Part shown: positions 17,801 to 26,148 of the stretch, piece by piece
Layout of the letters: every line of letters starts with the position of its first letter
Position numbering within the stretch: position 1 is the stretch's first letter
Source: Syntrophomonas sp. UBA5288
GTDB taxonomy: Bacteria > Bacillota > Syntrophomonadia > Syntrophomonadales > Syntrophomonadaceae
Assembly (NCBI GenBank): GCA_002408445.1
Contig: DHSK01000085.1
Coordinates: 1-30,333, forward strand
DNA: 30,333 nucleotides
Direction of reading: 5' to 3'
Notes under the pieces: model-generated
Told to the model about the DNA's origin: nothing
Seen by the model: only the letters and a program-made list of their open reading frames with translations
The model's database searches: none
Translations under genes and position numbers: made by a program

Positions 17801-18570
17801 AAAGCATGAAGGGGAATAATTATGTACTTACCAAAAGTGATGTAATTAAGTCCCTTATCTCCTATGCAGTAGGATGTATGTTTGGTCGGTATAGCCTTGA
17901 TGTGGATGGATTAGCTTATGCCGGTGGAGAATGGGATGATAGCAAATACAGCACATTTATTCCAGACAAAGATGACATACTTCCTATTACCGATGAAGAG
18001 TATTTTGAGAATGATGTTGTAGGTTTGTTCTGTGCTTTCTTACAAAAGACCTTTAGTAAAGAAACCTTGGAAGAAAACCTCGATTTTATTGCAAAGGCTC
18101 TGGGCAATAAAGGTAATAGCTCGCGCGAAATTATCCGCAATTACTTGCTGAAAGACTTTTTCAAAGATCACTGCAAGATATATCAGAAGAGACCAATATA
18201 CTGGTTGTTTGACAGTGGTAAAGCAAATGGGTTTAAAGTTCTGATATATATGCACCGGTATAATGAAGATACCATCGGCAACTTACGTATCGACTATCTC
18301 CACCGGATGCAGCGTGTTTATGAAAGTGAGATTTCGAGGATGCAGGAGACCATTGAGAACAGCACCAATGCTCGTGAGGTGACTGCCGCCCAAAAGCGTA
18401 AAGAAAAGCTAACCAAGCAGCTGAAAGAAACCAAGGAATATGATGAAAAAATCGCTCACCTTGCCCTTGCCCGTATTGCTATTGACCTGGACGATGGGGT
18501 GAAGGTCAATTACGAAAAAGTCCAGACCGGCACCGACGGCAAGAAATTTCAAGTTTTGGCAAAAATCTAG
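14887..18570 (+). CDS. pglX: BREX adenine-specific DNA methyltransferase PglX
   Basis: This 1,227-residue protein is the BREX type 1 methylase, which marks self DNA at adenine within a non-palindromic site. The SAM-binding motif is DPCMGSGH (339-346) and the catalytic motif is NPPY (518-521). ATPDW-like and VRYMVENSLGRLWLE segments before motif I are typical of the family. The C-terminal half holds the target-recognition part. ATG 14887 abuts the previous stop. TTG 14905 has a much better ribosome binding site (GGAGG, 14889-14893) and gives MNKKVIKNFAIWARNKLI, which matches how PglX proteins usually begin. The middle (about 16100-17900) is far more AT-rich than both ends. Confidence 0.95.
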   Translation: MEDLWKLNKKVIKNFAIWARNKLIADITYKAGLLGITEKEIKSPLSQSTRDVQFFDFGTREPYSITGVEIKQRSKLVEIIQQKEKQSDYKTAYKGVIEEVAYTWFNRLIAVRFMEVNDYLPPRVRVLSSENGAKIEPDLVTSPFDADLDYSPYEEDRIMQLKNDNQLDKLFCMLFIKQCNLLNAILPELFEKTHDYTELLMNVSFTDKDGVVYHLVHDIPEDDFNVEKEGQVEIIGWLYQYYNTELKDETFALLKKNVKITKERIPAATQLFTPDWIVRYMVENSLGRLWLEGHPNGVLKSEWKYYLDEAEQELEVQAQLDKIREGYKAIKPEDIKIIDPCMGSGHILVYAFDVLMQIYESYGYSQRDAAKNILENNLYGLDIDNRAYQLAYFAVMMKARQYSRRILNGKTKCNLYAIQESNFIDDDLIDFIANSDAKIRADLQSIRNDLHDAKEYGSILRITPVDFASLIKRIVEIWSIFYDDMFEQQLQYITVEKMLPLIKQAYVMLQQYDVVVTNPPYMGSSGMSGKLADFVKEYYPDSKSDLFAVFIERCNEMTKNNGYQAMITQYVWMYKTVYADFRKKMLEHQLVNMVHLGANAFDEINGEVVQTTTFVLTKIVIANYISSFMRLIDYPNEEIKRSAFYTTEQRYLIKQDRFSIVAEYIFAYWINDNIFDILINAPTLAALAAPRKGLTTGDNDRFVRLWHEISISSFSIFNAYQKWFPMTKGGLFRKWYGNNDYVVNWENDGREIRNFKDEKRKLRSRPQNIQYYFREGISWNDTASGDIAFRYQTNNYIPNASGPCVYSDDIDIRYWMGMLNSKVSRAFLEVLAPALKFEVGQVARFPTIFDPLKSELIIQNVASCIDLSKQDWDSFEISWDFKKHPLIQYKMPHAIWGNVTSENIQANGSIAASYKLWKGNAEARFLTLMKNEEELNRIFIEIYGLQDELTPEIDNKDVTVARIYDFKEDIPESMKGNNYVLTKSDVIKSLISYAVGCMFGRYSLDVDGLAYAGGEWDDSKYSTFIPDKDDILPITDEEYFENDVVGLFCAFLQKTFSKETLEENLDFIAKALGNKGNSSREIIRNYLLKDFFKDHCKIYQKRPIYWLFDSGKANGFKVLIYMHRYNEDTIGNLRIDYLHRMQRVYESEISRMQETIENSTNAREVTAAQKRKEKLTKQLKETKEYDEKIAHLALARIAIDLDDGVKVNYEKVQTGTDGKKFQVLAKI

Positions 18571-18591
18571 TATGGAACGGAGGGGGGCGCA

Positions 18592-21114
18592 GTGGCTGAA
18601 CTTAACCTAAAACAAATAACAGATAAGCTCAATGCCGAGTTCGTAGGTGACACCCGTAAGCTGGTCTTCTGGTACGATGATAAATCAGAGTTTGCCGAGG
18701 ATATTGATTTGCTGGAGCTGACCAATGCCAAAGTATATCATTTGAAGCCGGATAATCAGTTATATACAAAGTATTTTTTGGAGCGGCAGGATCGGACGAC
18801 CAATTACCTGATTTATGCCCCTTTTTCGAAGCCTCCGATACGGGATAATCATCTGGAGGATACGCTGCTTTATTCTAAACGGTTTTTTGCGGATCGTGCA
18901 TCCCTGCTCACGGTGGACCTGGGAATTGATGCGCAGTATAAACCCATCATTCAAAAATATATCAAGTTCTTCCGCGCCAAAGACAGGACCCAACGGTTCT
19001 ATAATCTGGAGATTGAAAACTTCACCAGAGATACCATTGAAATTGCTTTGATGAGTGCACTGTGTAAAACGAGGACAGCTTCCTTTGAGGAAGTTGTTTG
19101 TGTCATCCTAACCGATGGCGAGTTGGAAGATAACAAATTCTTGGCGGAGTTTGATAAATACGATCTGATCCCTGCTTTTTGGCGGCTTTGTGAGCAACAA
19201 TTCGGTTATAACGATATGAAGCCTACCCTGGAAAAATTGGTGGTTGTTCTGTTTATAACCTATACAGAGCGGTCAATCCACGAGGAAGTACCGGACGCAT
19301 GGAAAAGCTTTGTGTCTTATAAGTCCGGTAATATCATTGCCTTCTTAGATAACCTGATGAATAACCTACTTTATAGAGACCGTTATAATGAGCTTTCTGA
19401 TTATATTGCGAGAGTACTGAATGTTTCTGCTGTATTTAAATCCTATGTGCCGGAAGCTTTGTTGAATTGTGATACTTTTGCAGTGATAGACAGCTTTATT
19501 GTAGGCTGGATTAGGGAACGCCTGCTGGCTGAGGATACTGGAGCAAAGCTGGAAGGTATGACCATCCCGGAAGTATGTCAGAAGCGAAGTAAAATGCACT
19601 TTGGCCAAGATTATCGGGAGCAGTATCAGTTGCTGGAAAGAGCTTTTTTTCTTATTCAAGCTGCCAACTACAAATGCCCGGATGATTTTAAGGAAATTAT
19701 AGATCAGTACCGTTCCTCCGATTGTCTTATTGATACCGCTTATCGAATCTTCTATTACTGGTTTGACCAACTCACTGACAATGTTGCCTTTGAGCATTTA
19801 CGTGATCTGGTGGAGAACATTTATACCAGTGAATACCTATCCGAAGTTATTCCAAAATGGAACGCCGGTCTTATCAACGAAGAAGCAATGACCGTATTGC
19901 CTTTACAGCGGAATTTTTATTCCCGATATATTCGCAATTGCAAGGAGCGAGTAGTTGTCATTATTTCAGATGCCATGCGTTATGAAACCGGTCGTTCTTT
20001 ATGGGCAAAATTACAGGATGATGTTAAATGTTCCGCCAAGCTGGAAGCTATGCTCAGTGTCCTGCCGTCCTATACAAGCCTTGGTATGGCTGCATTATTG
20101 CCGCATAAGTCTTTAGAGATGACCGATGATTTCCATGTGCTGGCGGATAGCTTGGCATGCGATGATCTGAAACAGCGGGGAGCAATTATGCAAAGTTATA
20201 ACCCCAACAGCCGCTGTATGCAGTTTGACGATATCAAGGCTATGAAGCGGGATGCGATCCGGCAGGTGTTTGCTAGTATGGATGTTATTTACATATACCA
20301 TAATCAGATAGATACCCGTGGCGATAAGCCCAATACAGAGAATGAGGTATTTACTGCCTGTGAGGAAGCAATCAATGAAATATATAAGCTTATTAAAAAA
20401 CTGACCGAAGATGTTAGTACTACCCATTATATTGTGACCGCTGATCATGGGTTTATCTATAAGCGGGACAAACTACAAGAGAGCGATAAGATTGCCAATG
20501 TTGCTGATAAAGGTGCTTTTGTTAATCGCCGTTTTATTATATCGGACAAAGCTGTCCAGGAAGACGGCATCTGTTCATTGCCGCTGGGCAAGATCCTGGG
20601 TAATGATGATAATAAGGTAATTTCGTTTCCCATCACTTCCAATGTCTTCAAAGTGGCTGGTGGTGGACAGAACTATGTACATGGAGGTTCCTCACCACAG
20701 GAAATGATTGTGCCGGTAGTAGATATTAAAACCGAAAAAGGCCATAAGGATACTCGTACGGTTCAAATCACGCTGGTCAGCATGGTGCAAAAGATTACTA
20801 ACCTCATTACTACGATGGACTTCATCCAGACCGAACCGGTAAGCGATGTGGTCAAGGGAACCAGTTATAAGATTTTCTTTATTTCCGAGGACAATGAGAA
20901 AATCTCCAATGAAAGCATTTATGTGGCGGACCGGAAAGATACTGAGCCGCAAAAAAGGATGTTCCGTCTGCGGTTCAATTTTAAAAACAAGAAATATAAT
21001 AAATCAAAAAACTATTATCTGGTGGCTTATGATGAAAAGAATGATTTGGAAATCTTACGTCATGCAGTGGTTGTGGATATTGCTTTTGCCAATGACTTTG
21101 GATTCAATGTATAG
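18592..21114 (+). CDS. pglZ: BREX protein PglZ (alkaline phosphatase-superfamily domain)
   Basis: This 840-residue protein has the central PglZ domain. VVVIISDAMRYETGRSLW places a metal-binding Asp at 460, TADHGFIYKR gives Asp618-His619, and YVHGGSSPQEMIVPVV closes the fold. PglZ is a core BREX component related to metal-dependent phosphohydrolases; nuclease activity has been reported for some members. GTG 18592 follows GGAGGGGGG (18579-18587), 21 bases after pglX. The N-terminal 400 residues are a helical region without a recognised catalytic motif, and the C-terminal 150 residues look beta-rich. Confidence 0.95.
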   Translation: MAELNLKQITDKLNAEFVGDTRKLVFWYDDKSEFAEDIDLLELTNAKVYHLKPDNQLYTKYFLERQDRTTNYLIYAPFSKPPIRDNHLEDTLLYSKRFFADRASLLTVDLGIDAQYKPIIQKYIKFFRAKDRTQRFYNLEIENFTRDTIEIALMSALCKTRTASFEEVVCVILTDGELEDNKFLAEFDKYDLIPAFWRLCEQQFGYNDMKPTLEKLVVVLFITYTERSIHEEVPDAWKSFVSYKSGNIIAFLDNLMNNLLYRDRYNELSDYIARVLNVSAVFKSYVPEALLNCDTFAVIDSFIVGWIRERLLAEDTGAKLEGMTIPEVCQKRSKMHFGQDYREQYQLLERAFFLIQAANYKCPDDFKEIIDQYRSSDCLIDTAYRIFYYWFDQLTDNVAFEHLRDLVENIYTSEYLSEVIPKWNAGLINEEAMTVLPLQRNFYSRYIRNCKERVVVIISDAMRYETGRSLWAKLQDDVKCSAKLEAMLSVLPSYTSLGMAALLPHKSLEMTDDFHVLADSLACDDLKQRGAIMQSYNPNSRCMQFDDIKAMKRDAIRQVFASMDVIYIYHNQIDTRGDKPNTENEVFTACEEAINEIYKLIKKLTEDVSTTHYIVTADHGFIYKRDKLQESDKIANVADKGAFVNRRFIISDKAVQEDGICSLPLGKILGNDDNKVISFPITSNVFKVAGGGQNYVHGGSSPQEMIVPVVDIKTEKGHKDTRTVQITLVSMVQKITNLITTMDFIQTEPVSDVVKGTSYKIFFISEDNEKISNESIYVADRKDTEPQKRMFRLRFNFKNKKYNKSKNYYLVAYDEKNDLEILRHAVVVDIAFANDFGFNV

Positions 21115-21125
21115 GCGGTGATTAC

Positions 21126-23174
21126 ATGAACGATTATCAGCAGGGAAATGAGTTGATGGAAAAGCTGAGAACTTATTTTTTCGGAAAGATTGTCCGTAAG
21201 GATCTGACCAAGAAAATAAAGGAAGGTGCAAACGTACCGGTTTATGTTCTGGAATATCTCTTGGGAATGTACTGCTCCTCAATGGATGAAGAAGAAATCG
21301 AAGCTGGTGTCCAGAATGTTAAGCAGATTTTGGCTGAGAATTATGTTCGCTCCGATGAGGCCCAGAAAATTATCTCCAAGCTTCGTGAGAGAGGCAGTTA
21401 CACTGTAATAGATAAAGTGTCAGTAAAGTTAAATTATAAAAGTGATATCTATGAATCCGAGTTTTCCAACCTGGGGATTAAAGGTGTTCCTATTGCAGAA
21501 AAGTACGTCTCTGACTTTGAACGGCTTCTATGTGGCGGTATCTGGTGCATTGTCCAGATGGAATATTTCTATGATGAGGCAGATAAAAACCGCTCTCCGT
21601 TCATTATCCGCAAGCTTACACCGATCCAGATGCCCAGTCTTGATTTAGATGAGGTCAAGGCTGCGAGAGCAAATTTTTCCAATGAGGAATGGATTGATCT
21701 CGTACTTAGAAGCACCGGGATGGAACCTACTCAGTTTGATAAGCGGGTAAAATGGCTGCACTTAGCCAGATTAATTCCACTGGTTGAGAATAACTATAAT
21801 CTTTGCGAACTTGGACCCAGAGGTACGGGTAAATCTCATATCTACAAGGAGATTAGCCCAAACAGCATCCTGGTTTCCGGCGGGCAGACTACGGTTGCCA
21901 ACCTGTTTTACAACATGAGCAACAAAACTGTAGGGTTGGTTGGATTATGGGATTGTGTGGCATTCGATGAAGTTGCTGGTATCAAATTCAAGGATCAAGA
22001 CGGCGTTCAGATCATGAAGGATTACATGGCTTCCGGTTCTTTCACAAGGGGTAAGGAAGAAAAGAACGCCTACGCTTCAATGGTATTTGTCGGTAATATC
22101 AATCAAAGTGTAGATGTAATCTTGAAGACTTCTCATTTATTTGAACCGTTCCCGGAAGCAATGGCAAATGATACAGCTTTTCTGGATCGTATGCACTGCT
22201 ATATCCCCGGCTGGGAAATTCCAAAATACCGGCCAGAATATTTCACAAATGACTATGGCTTCATTACGGACTATTTTTCTGAAATCATGCGGGAGCTGCG
22301 GAAGATTTCCTATGCAGATGCCTTTGACCACTATTTCAAGCTGGGTAACAACCTGAATCAGCGTGATGTTATTGCAGTTAAGAAGACGGTATCCGGTCTG
22401 ATAAAGCTGATCTATCCAGATGGGCAGTTCACGAAGGAAAATATAGAAGAAATTCTGCGGTTTGCGCTGGAGATGCGCCGGAGAGTAAAAGAACAGTTAA
22501 AAAAGATCGGAGGTATGGAGTTCTATGACGTGAACTTTTCTTACATAGACAATGAGACCTTCAATGAAGAATACATATCCGTGCCTGAACAGAGTGGTGG
22601 TAAGCTAATTCCGGAAGGTATAGGCAAGCCGGGTCATGTGTATACTGTTTCTCATGGTAAATCCGGAATGATTGGGGTATACAAGCTGGAAATGCAGATG
22701 ACTGCCGGCAGCGGTAAATTCGAAAGAACCGGGATAGGCTCCGATCGTGAAGCAAAGGAAGCCGTCGATACGGCATATCGCTATTTGAAAGCCAACGGGA
22801 GAAATATTAGTGCATCCATCAGTACAACCACCAAGGATTATCTGATGCATGTTCAGGATTTGAACGGTATAGGAATGACTAAGCGATTAACTTTACCTGC
22901 TATTGTAGCAATCTGCTCTGTGGCTCTGAATAAACCCACTTTAAGTAGCGTTGTTGTGCTGGGTGATTTAAGTATTGGCGGCACGATTATAAAGGTTGAG
23001 GAACTTGCTAATACGTTGCAGGTTTGTTTGGACAGTGGTGCGAAAAAAGTCCTGCTCCCCATTACATCAGCAGTTGATCTGGGAACTGTACCTTCGGAAC
23101 TGATTGGTTGTTTTAATATTATCTTCTACCAGAGTGCGGAAGACGCTGTGTTTAAGGCGCTTGGAGCGGAATAG
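21126..23174 (+). CDS. brxL: BREX protein BrxL (AAA+ with Lon-like C-terminal domain)
   Basis: This 682-residue protein closes the type 1 BREX set. An N-terminal DUF4357-free region is followed by an AAA+ core: Walker A GPRGTGKSH (230-238, Lys236), Walker B CVAFDEVAG (Asp281-Glu282) and sensor VFVGNIN. The C-terminal part resembles the Lon protease domain (GDLSIGGTIIKVEEL and AKKVLLPITSAVDL). The Lon Ser-Lys dyad is not evident: GIGMTKRL replaces GPSAG, and VEELANTL replaces GGLKEKL. This agrees with views that BrxL works as a DNA-bound AAA+ machine and not as a protease. ATG 21126 follows GGCGGTGAT, 11 bases after pglZ. Confidence 0.95.
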   Translation: MNDYQQGNELMEKLRTYFFGKIVRKDLTKKIKEGANVPVYVLEYLLGMYCSSMDEEEIEAGVQNVKQILAENYVRSDEAQKIISKLRERGSYTVIDKVSVKLNYKSDIYESEFSNLGIKGVPIAEKYVSDFERLLCGGIWCIVQMEYFYDEADKNRSPFIIRKLTPIQMPSLDLDEVKAARANFSNEEWIDLVLRSTGMEPTQFDKRVKWLHLARLIPLVENNYNLCELGPRGTGKSHIYKEISPNSILVSGGQTTVANLFYNMSNKTVGLVGLWDCVAFDEVAGIKFKDQDGVQIMKDYMASGSFTRGKEEKNAYASMVFVGNINQSVDVILKTSHLFEPFPEAMANDTAFLDRMHCYIPGWEIPKYRPEYFTNDYGFITDYFSEIMRELRKISYADAFDHYFKLGNNLNQRDVIAVKKTVSGLIKLIYPDGQFTKENIEEILRFALEMRRRVKEQLKKIGGMEFYDVNFSYIDNETFNEEYISVPEQSGGKLIPEGIGKPGHVYTVSHGKSGMIGVYKLEMQMTAGSGKFERTGIGSDREAKEAVDTAYRYLKANGRNISASISTTTKDYLMHVQDLNGIGMTKRLTLPAIVAICSVALNKPTLSSVVVLGDLSIGGTIIKVEELANTLQVCLDSGAKKVLLPITSAVDLGTVPSELIGCFNIIFYQSAEDAVFKALGAE

Positions 23175-23380
23175 TAAAGTAGATATCAAGAAAATGGGCA
23201 TTAGAATTGGGAAGGCAAATAATATTTTGTTGAATGAAGCATATCAATGGGACGAAGGGTTGTCTCCTTTAACGTAATTACTTTAACAGAAAGATTGCTT
23301 TAATGAACAAATCGAAGTGCAATAACCTATGCAATTAGATAGATATGCCATAAACATGTTAAAGAAAAAGGAGTAGTTTT

Positions 23381-23989
23381 TTGAAATTTATTGATATACG
23401 TGATGAAATGATATTCTTTATTTCGCTTTTGGTTTTATTTGGATTTCAGAAATATATTGGTAAATATACTATTATACTTTTTGCTGTTCTCACGATTTGG
23501 TACATATATCAAGATTGGGTAAGAGCGTCAGAAAATATCTGGCGAATAAGTATTCGATATGTTTCTTTACCGTTTATAGTATGGTTTATATTAGATTTAG
23601 CAGCGATGGAATTTTGTCCGTTCATTGTAAATTTTCAGTTGCCGATCGCTTTTATTAGTATTGTTCTTGTCTCTGTTTTTATGACTTTTGTATTAAGGCA
23701 TAAACCGCTATTTCTCGAAAGAATGAAGGTATCACTTAGGATAAACAGTACTTTATATTTTATTATTGTAACTGGATTTTTAATTTGGGCATACTCTGCT
23801 CAAAATATATCAGCTTTTTTCGATCAGGAAAGTATAATATTATTTCAATCTCACGGATTGGGAATTAGCCAAGCAATTACATTAGGTGCTCAGTTGTTGT
23901 TATTTCCATTTATGCTTTCAAATTTCGTAGTTGGTGCTATAGTTGAATATTTGTTGTTCCGACGAAATTACGGAAGACAATATTTATGA
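23381..23989 (+). CDS. Small polytopic membrane protein downstream of brxL (unknown)
   Basis: This 202-residue protein has five or six hydrophobic segments: FFISLLVLFGF, IILFAVLTIWYIY, LPFIVWFILDLA, PIAFISIVLVSVFMTFVL, YFIIVTGFLIWAY and LLLFPFMLSNFVVGAIVEYLLF. No family is recognised. TTG 23381 follows AAAAGGAG (23366-23373). It is on the same strand as BREX but 206 bases later; that gap holds only a possible 27-codon peptide (23194-23277) and no clear terminator. It is AT-rich like other accessory genes of the island. A membrane effector of a defence system is one possibility, but nothing in the sequence proves it. Confidence 0.6.
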   Translation: MKFIDIRDEMIFFISLLVLFGFQKYIGKYTIILFAVLTIWYIYQDWVRASENIWRISIRYVSLPFIVWFILDLAAMEFCPFIVNFQLPIAFISIVLVSVFMTFVLRHKPLFLERMKVSLRINSTLYFIIVTGFLIWAYSAQNISAFFDQESIILFQSHGLGISQAITLGAQLLLFPFMLSNFVVGAIVEYLLFRRNYGRQYL

Positions 23990-24445
23990 ACGTTAAAATA
24001 TCCTATTTTTAGTACCCTCGGAAAAATCGAATGAATTAGTCTATTGCGTTTTGGCCCTACCGTCTTTTTATTGGGCTTCAATGCGCTTGATCTTATCTCC
24101 ACCATGGAGGGCTTTTCAAGGGGGGAGGGCTCGCATCCCATTCAGCCGTTTTAAAGAAAATCAGACGTCACATATTGACCAGATCGTTGAAATACTTGTT
24201 GATGTATTTCCCAACCATTTCTTTCGCAAAAGGTCTTTAGGTTTTTCCAGCTAGGCATCAATTAAGCCGTTAGATCCTTTGATAAAAGGACTCTCAGCAC
24301 ACGTAAATACCCAGCCCTGAGGCCTGTTCCTAACGTCGGGGCCGTAGGCAGGCTATGGATTATGAGATATACTCTATTTTCATTGTTGGTTGTGGCCTGC
24401 GGCCATGGGGGTTAATAAGTAAAAATTGTAAAGAGGGGTAGTAGC
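23990..24445. other. 456-bp intergenic stretch without a confident gene
   Basis: Short open frames exist on both strands (for example 24051-24254 plus) but none has a ribosome binding site or a recognisable family. A protein-like run of about 21 codons on the minus strand, ending at a stop at 24167-24169, may be a decayed gene end. The compact palindrome TGGCCtgcGGCCA (24393-24405) lies before the next gene, whose ribosome binding site is at 24431-24437. Confidence 0.5.
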
Positions 24446-24899
24446 ATGAGAAGAAGAGTTGTTTTTTTGCTATTGGTTGCATTCTTATTTGTTTCACTAT
24501 GCAATCCCGGGTTAGCTTATGCAGCAGATTTACACGGCTCGGGTGGAGCGGGTCCAAAATACAGCAGTGGCATTTAACGCAGCTGCCGAACCGATACCTG
24601 CCACTGCAGAGGGAAAAATCCAGTATGCCTTGAACACATATAGTAAAGACTCGATGTATATATTAAACAGCGTATCTCAAAAAACAGGGAAGAGTGTAAC
24701 CGAGCTCATTTCAGAATGGCAGCAAAACGACATTTTTTCATATTTGGATACTGCTGTTCATGAAAATACCCACTCATATCAATACGAATGGTTTCCGTTC
24801 GAGTATGATTATAAAACAGATAAATGGATAACTAATTTAGCATACATCTTTGATAGGAATACTACATATAAAGGTAAGCGTCAAAAACTTCACACATAG
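24446..24899 (+). pseudogene. Secreted HExxH-type protein, frameshifted and cut by IS66
   Basis: ATG 24446 behind AGAGGGG (24431-24437) opens a classic signal peptide (RRR, then a long hydrophobic run, ending NPGLAYAA). That frame stops at 24578. The mature part continues in the +1 frame from about 24525 (ARVERVQNTAVAFNAAAEP), so one or two bases have been gained or lost near 24520-24535. The second frame carries VHENTHSYQYEW, with HENTH (24759-24773) matching the zinc-metalloprotease HExxH pattern. The coding sequence then runs into the IS66 left end at about 24874, so its C-terminus is lost. The original protein was probably an exported metallopeptidase-like protein; family unknown. Broken twice, almost certainly inactive. 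Confidence 0.7.
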
Positions 24900-24958
24900 C
24901 AAGTAGATAAAAAACATGCGAAAATAACCTGAACACAGAAACAAGGAGATGTTCAGGA

Positions 24959-25276
24959 ATGATAAAAAACGATCTGCGCAGCCTGTGGGAGCAGCGTCTG
25001 GCAGAATACCAAAATAGCGGAAAAACCATCAAAGCGTGGTGCCAGGATCAAGAGCTCAGAGAAAACCAATTCTATTACTGGCGCAAGAAACTCCGTGATC
25101 AATCGGAAACAGAACAACCTGTAAAGTGGCTTTCCCTTAAATTAGATAACAACAAGCAAGCTGATCTTGCATCGGATTCCATAACAATTCATATAGGCCA
25201 AGTAACGGTTAAGATCAAAAAAGGATTTGATCAGCAACTGTTTCGCGAGATCATACAGATTCTGCAAATGATATGA
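24959..25276 (+). CDS. tnpA: IS66 accessory protein TnpA
   Basis: This 105-residue protein has the IS66 TnpA pattern WEQRLAEYQNSGKTIKAWCQ followed by LRENQFYYWRKKLRDQ, a helix-turn-helix-like DNA-binding region. It is a full-length family member with a good AAGGAGA site (24942-24948). Its stop overlaps the tnpB start as ATGA, as usual in IS66. Confidence 0.9.
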   Translation: MIKNDLRSLWEQRLAEYQNSGKTIKAWCQDQELRENQFYYWRKKLRDQSETEQPVKWLSLKLDNNKQADLASDSITIHIGQVTVKIKKGFDQQLFREIIQILQMI

Positions 25277-25626
25277 TAAGCGAAATATCAAACAGGCAGG
25301 TTTACCTGGCCTGTGGTAGTACAGACCTTAGAAAATCAATTGACGGACTGGCAGTTCTGGTTAAAGAAACATTTGCTCTGGATCCGTTTAGTCCGTGCTT
25401 ATTTGTATTTTGCAATCGCAAACGCGACAAAATCAAAATCCTGCAGTGGGATCATAACGGATTTTGGCTACACTACAGACGACTGGAGCGAGGCAAATTT
25501 GACTGGCCAACTGCCAAGACTGATGTAATAAACATCAGCTATCGTGAATTTCGCTGGCTCTTAGACGGCTTGTCAGTAAAACAAAATCAGGCTCACAAAG
25601 CAGTAAAACAAAGAACAATTCTCTAA
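25273..25626 (+). CDS. tnpB: IS66 accessory protein TnpB
   Basis: This 117-residue IS66 Orf2 family protein has the diagnostic VYLACGSTDLRKSIDGLAVLV near the start, then FVFCNRKRDKIKILQWDHNGFWLHYRRLE. It appears complete, overlaps tnpA by four bases and would be translationally coupled to it. It is needed with TnpA and TnpC for IS66 transposition; its biochemical role is not clear. Confidence 0.92.
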   Translation: MISEISNRQVYLACGSTDLRKSIDGLAVLVKETFALDPFSPCLFVFCNRKRDKIKILQWDHNGFWLHYRRLERGKFDWPTAKTDVINISYREFRWLLDGLSVKQNQAHKAVKQRTIL

Positions 25627-25704
25627 CAGAAAAGGGCTTCTAAGTTCGGATATTCCGGCATTTACAGGGTTACTAAATACCAAGTTTATGGTATAATTAT
25701 ACCT

Positions 25705-26148
25705 ATGAATATGCAAGAAAATTCGGCTGAGATAATTGAACAACTTAACGATAAAATCCTAAACTTGGAACAACAAAATGCTGAACTTAATGCCCGGGTA
25801 AAGTGGTATGAGGAGCAGTTTCGCTTGAGCCGCCAAAAACAGTTTGGCGCTTCCAGCGAGAAAACTACGCCTGAGCACATTAATCTCTTTAATGAAGTTG
25901 AAGAGATTGCTAACCCTGAGCTTGAAGAACCAACCGTGGAAACCATCACTTATCAACGCAAGAAAAAACAGGCTGGTCAAAGAGAAGACAAGCTTAAAAA
26001 CCTGTCGGTTGAAACTATTGAATACAGACTTTCCGAAGACCAGCAGGTTTATCCTTGCTGCCAGGGTAATTTGCATGAAATGAGTACCCAGGTCAAACAG
26101 GAGATAAAGGTTATTCCGGCTCAGGTAAAACTAATAAAGCATGTTTAG
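25705..26148 (+). pseudogene. tnpC: IS66 transposase TnpC, N-terminal fragment
   Basis: The fragment has 147 residues, where IS66 TnpC is normally about 450-550. It keeps the leucine-rich coiled coil (IIEQLNDKILNLEQQNAELN), the FGASSEKT stretch and the beginning of the IS66 zinc finger (VYPCCQGNLHEM, followed by VIPAQVKLIKHV). The DDE catalytic core is entirely absent. The frame ends in a TAG formed at the junction with the 341-bp repeat. It follows tnpB by 78 bases. It cannot be an active transposase. Confidence 0.92.

Larger units (their letters stand above)
24874..26144 (+). mobile_element. IS66-family insertion sequence, right part deleted
   Basis: The left end starts with GTAAGCGTC, the usual IS66-type terminus, inside the secreted-protein gene. 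The order tnpA-tnpB-tnpC is standard. The element breaks off after about 146 codons of tnpC, exactly where the second 341-bp repeat begins at 26145, and no right inverted repeat is seen. The element cannot move on its own. Confidence 0.9.

Noticed and set aside
23194..23277. A 27-codon ORF between brxL and the membrane protein
   Set aside because: Too short, without a clear ribosome binding site; probably chance or debris.
24051..24254. A 67-codon plus-strand ORF, and a protein-like run of about 21 codons on the minus strand (24167-24233)
   Set aside because: No ribosome binding site, no family resemblance and stops on both sides; at most a decayed gene end.
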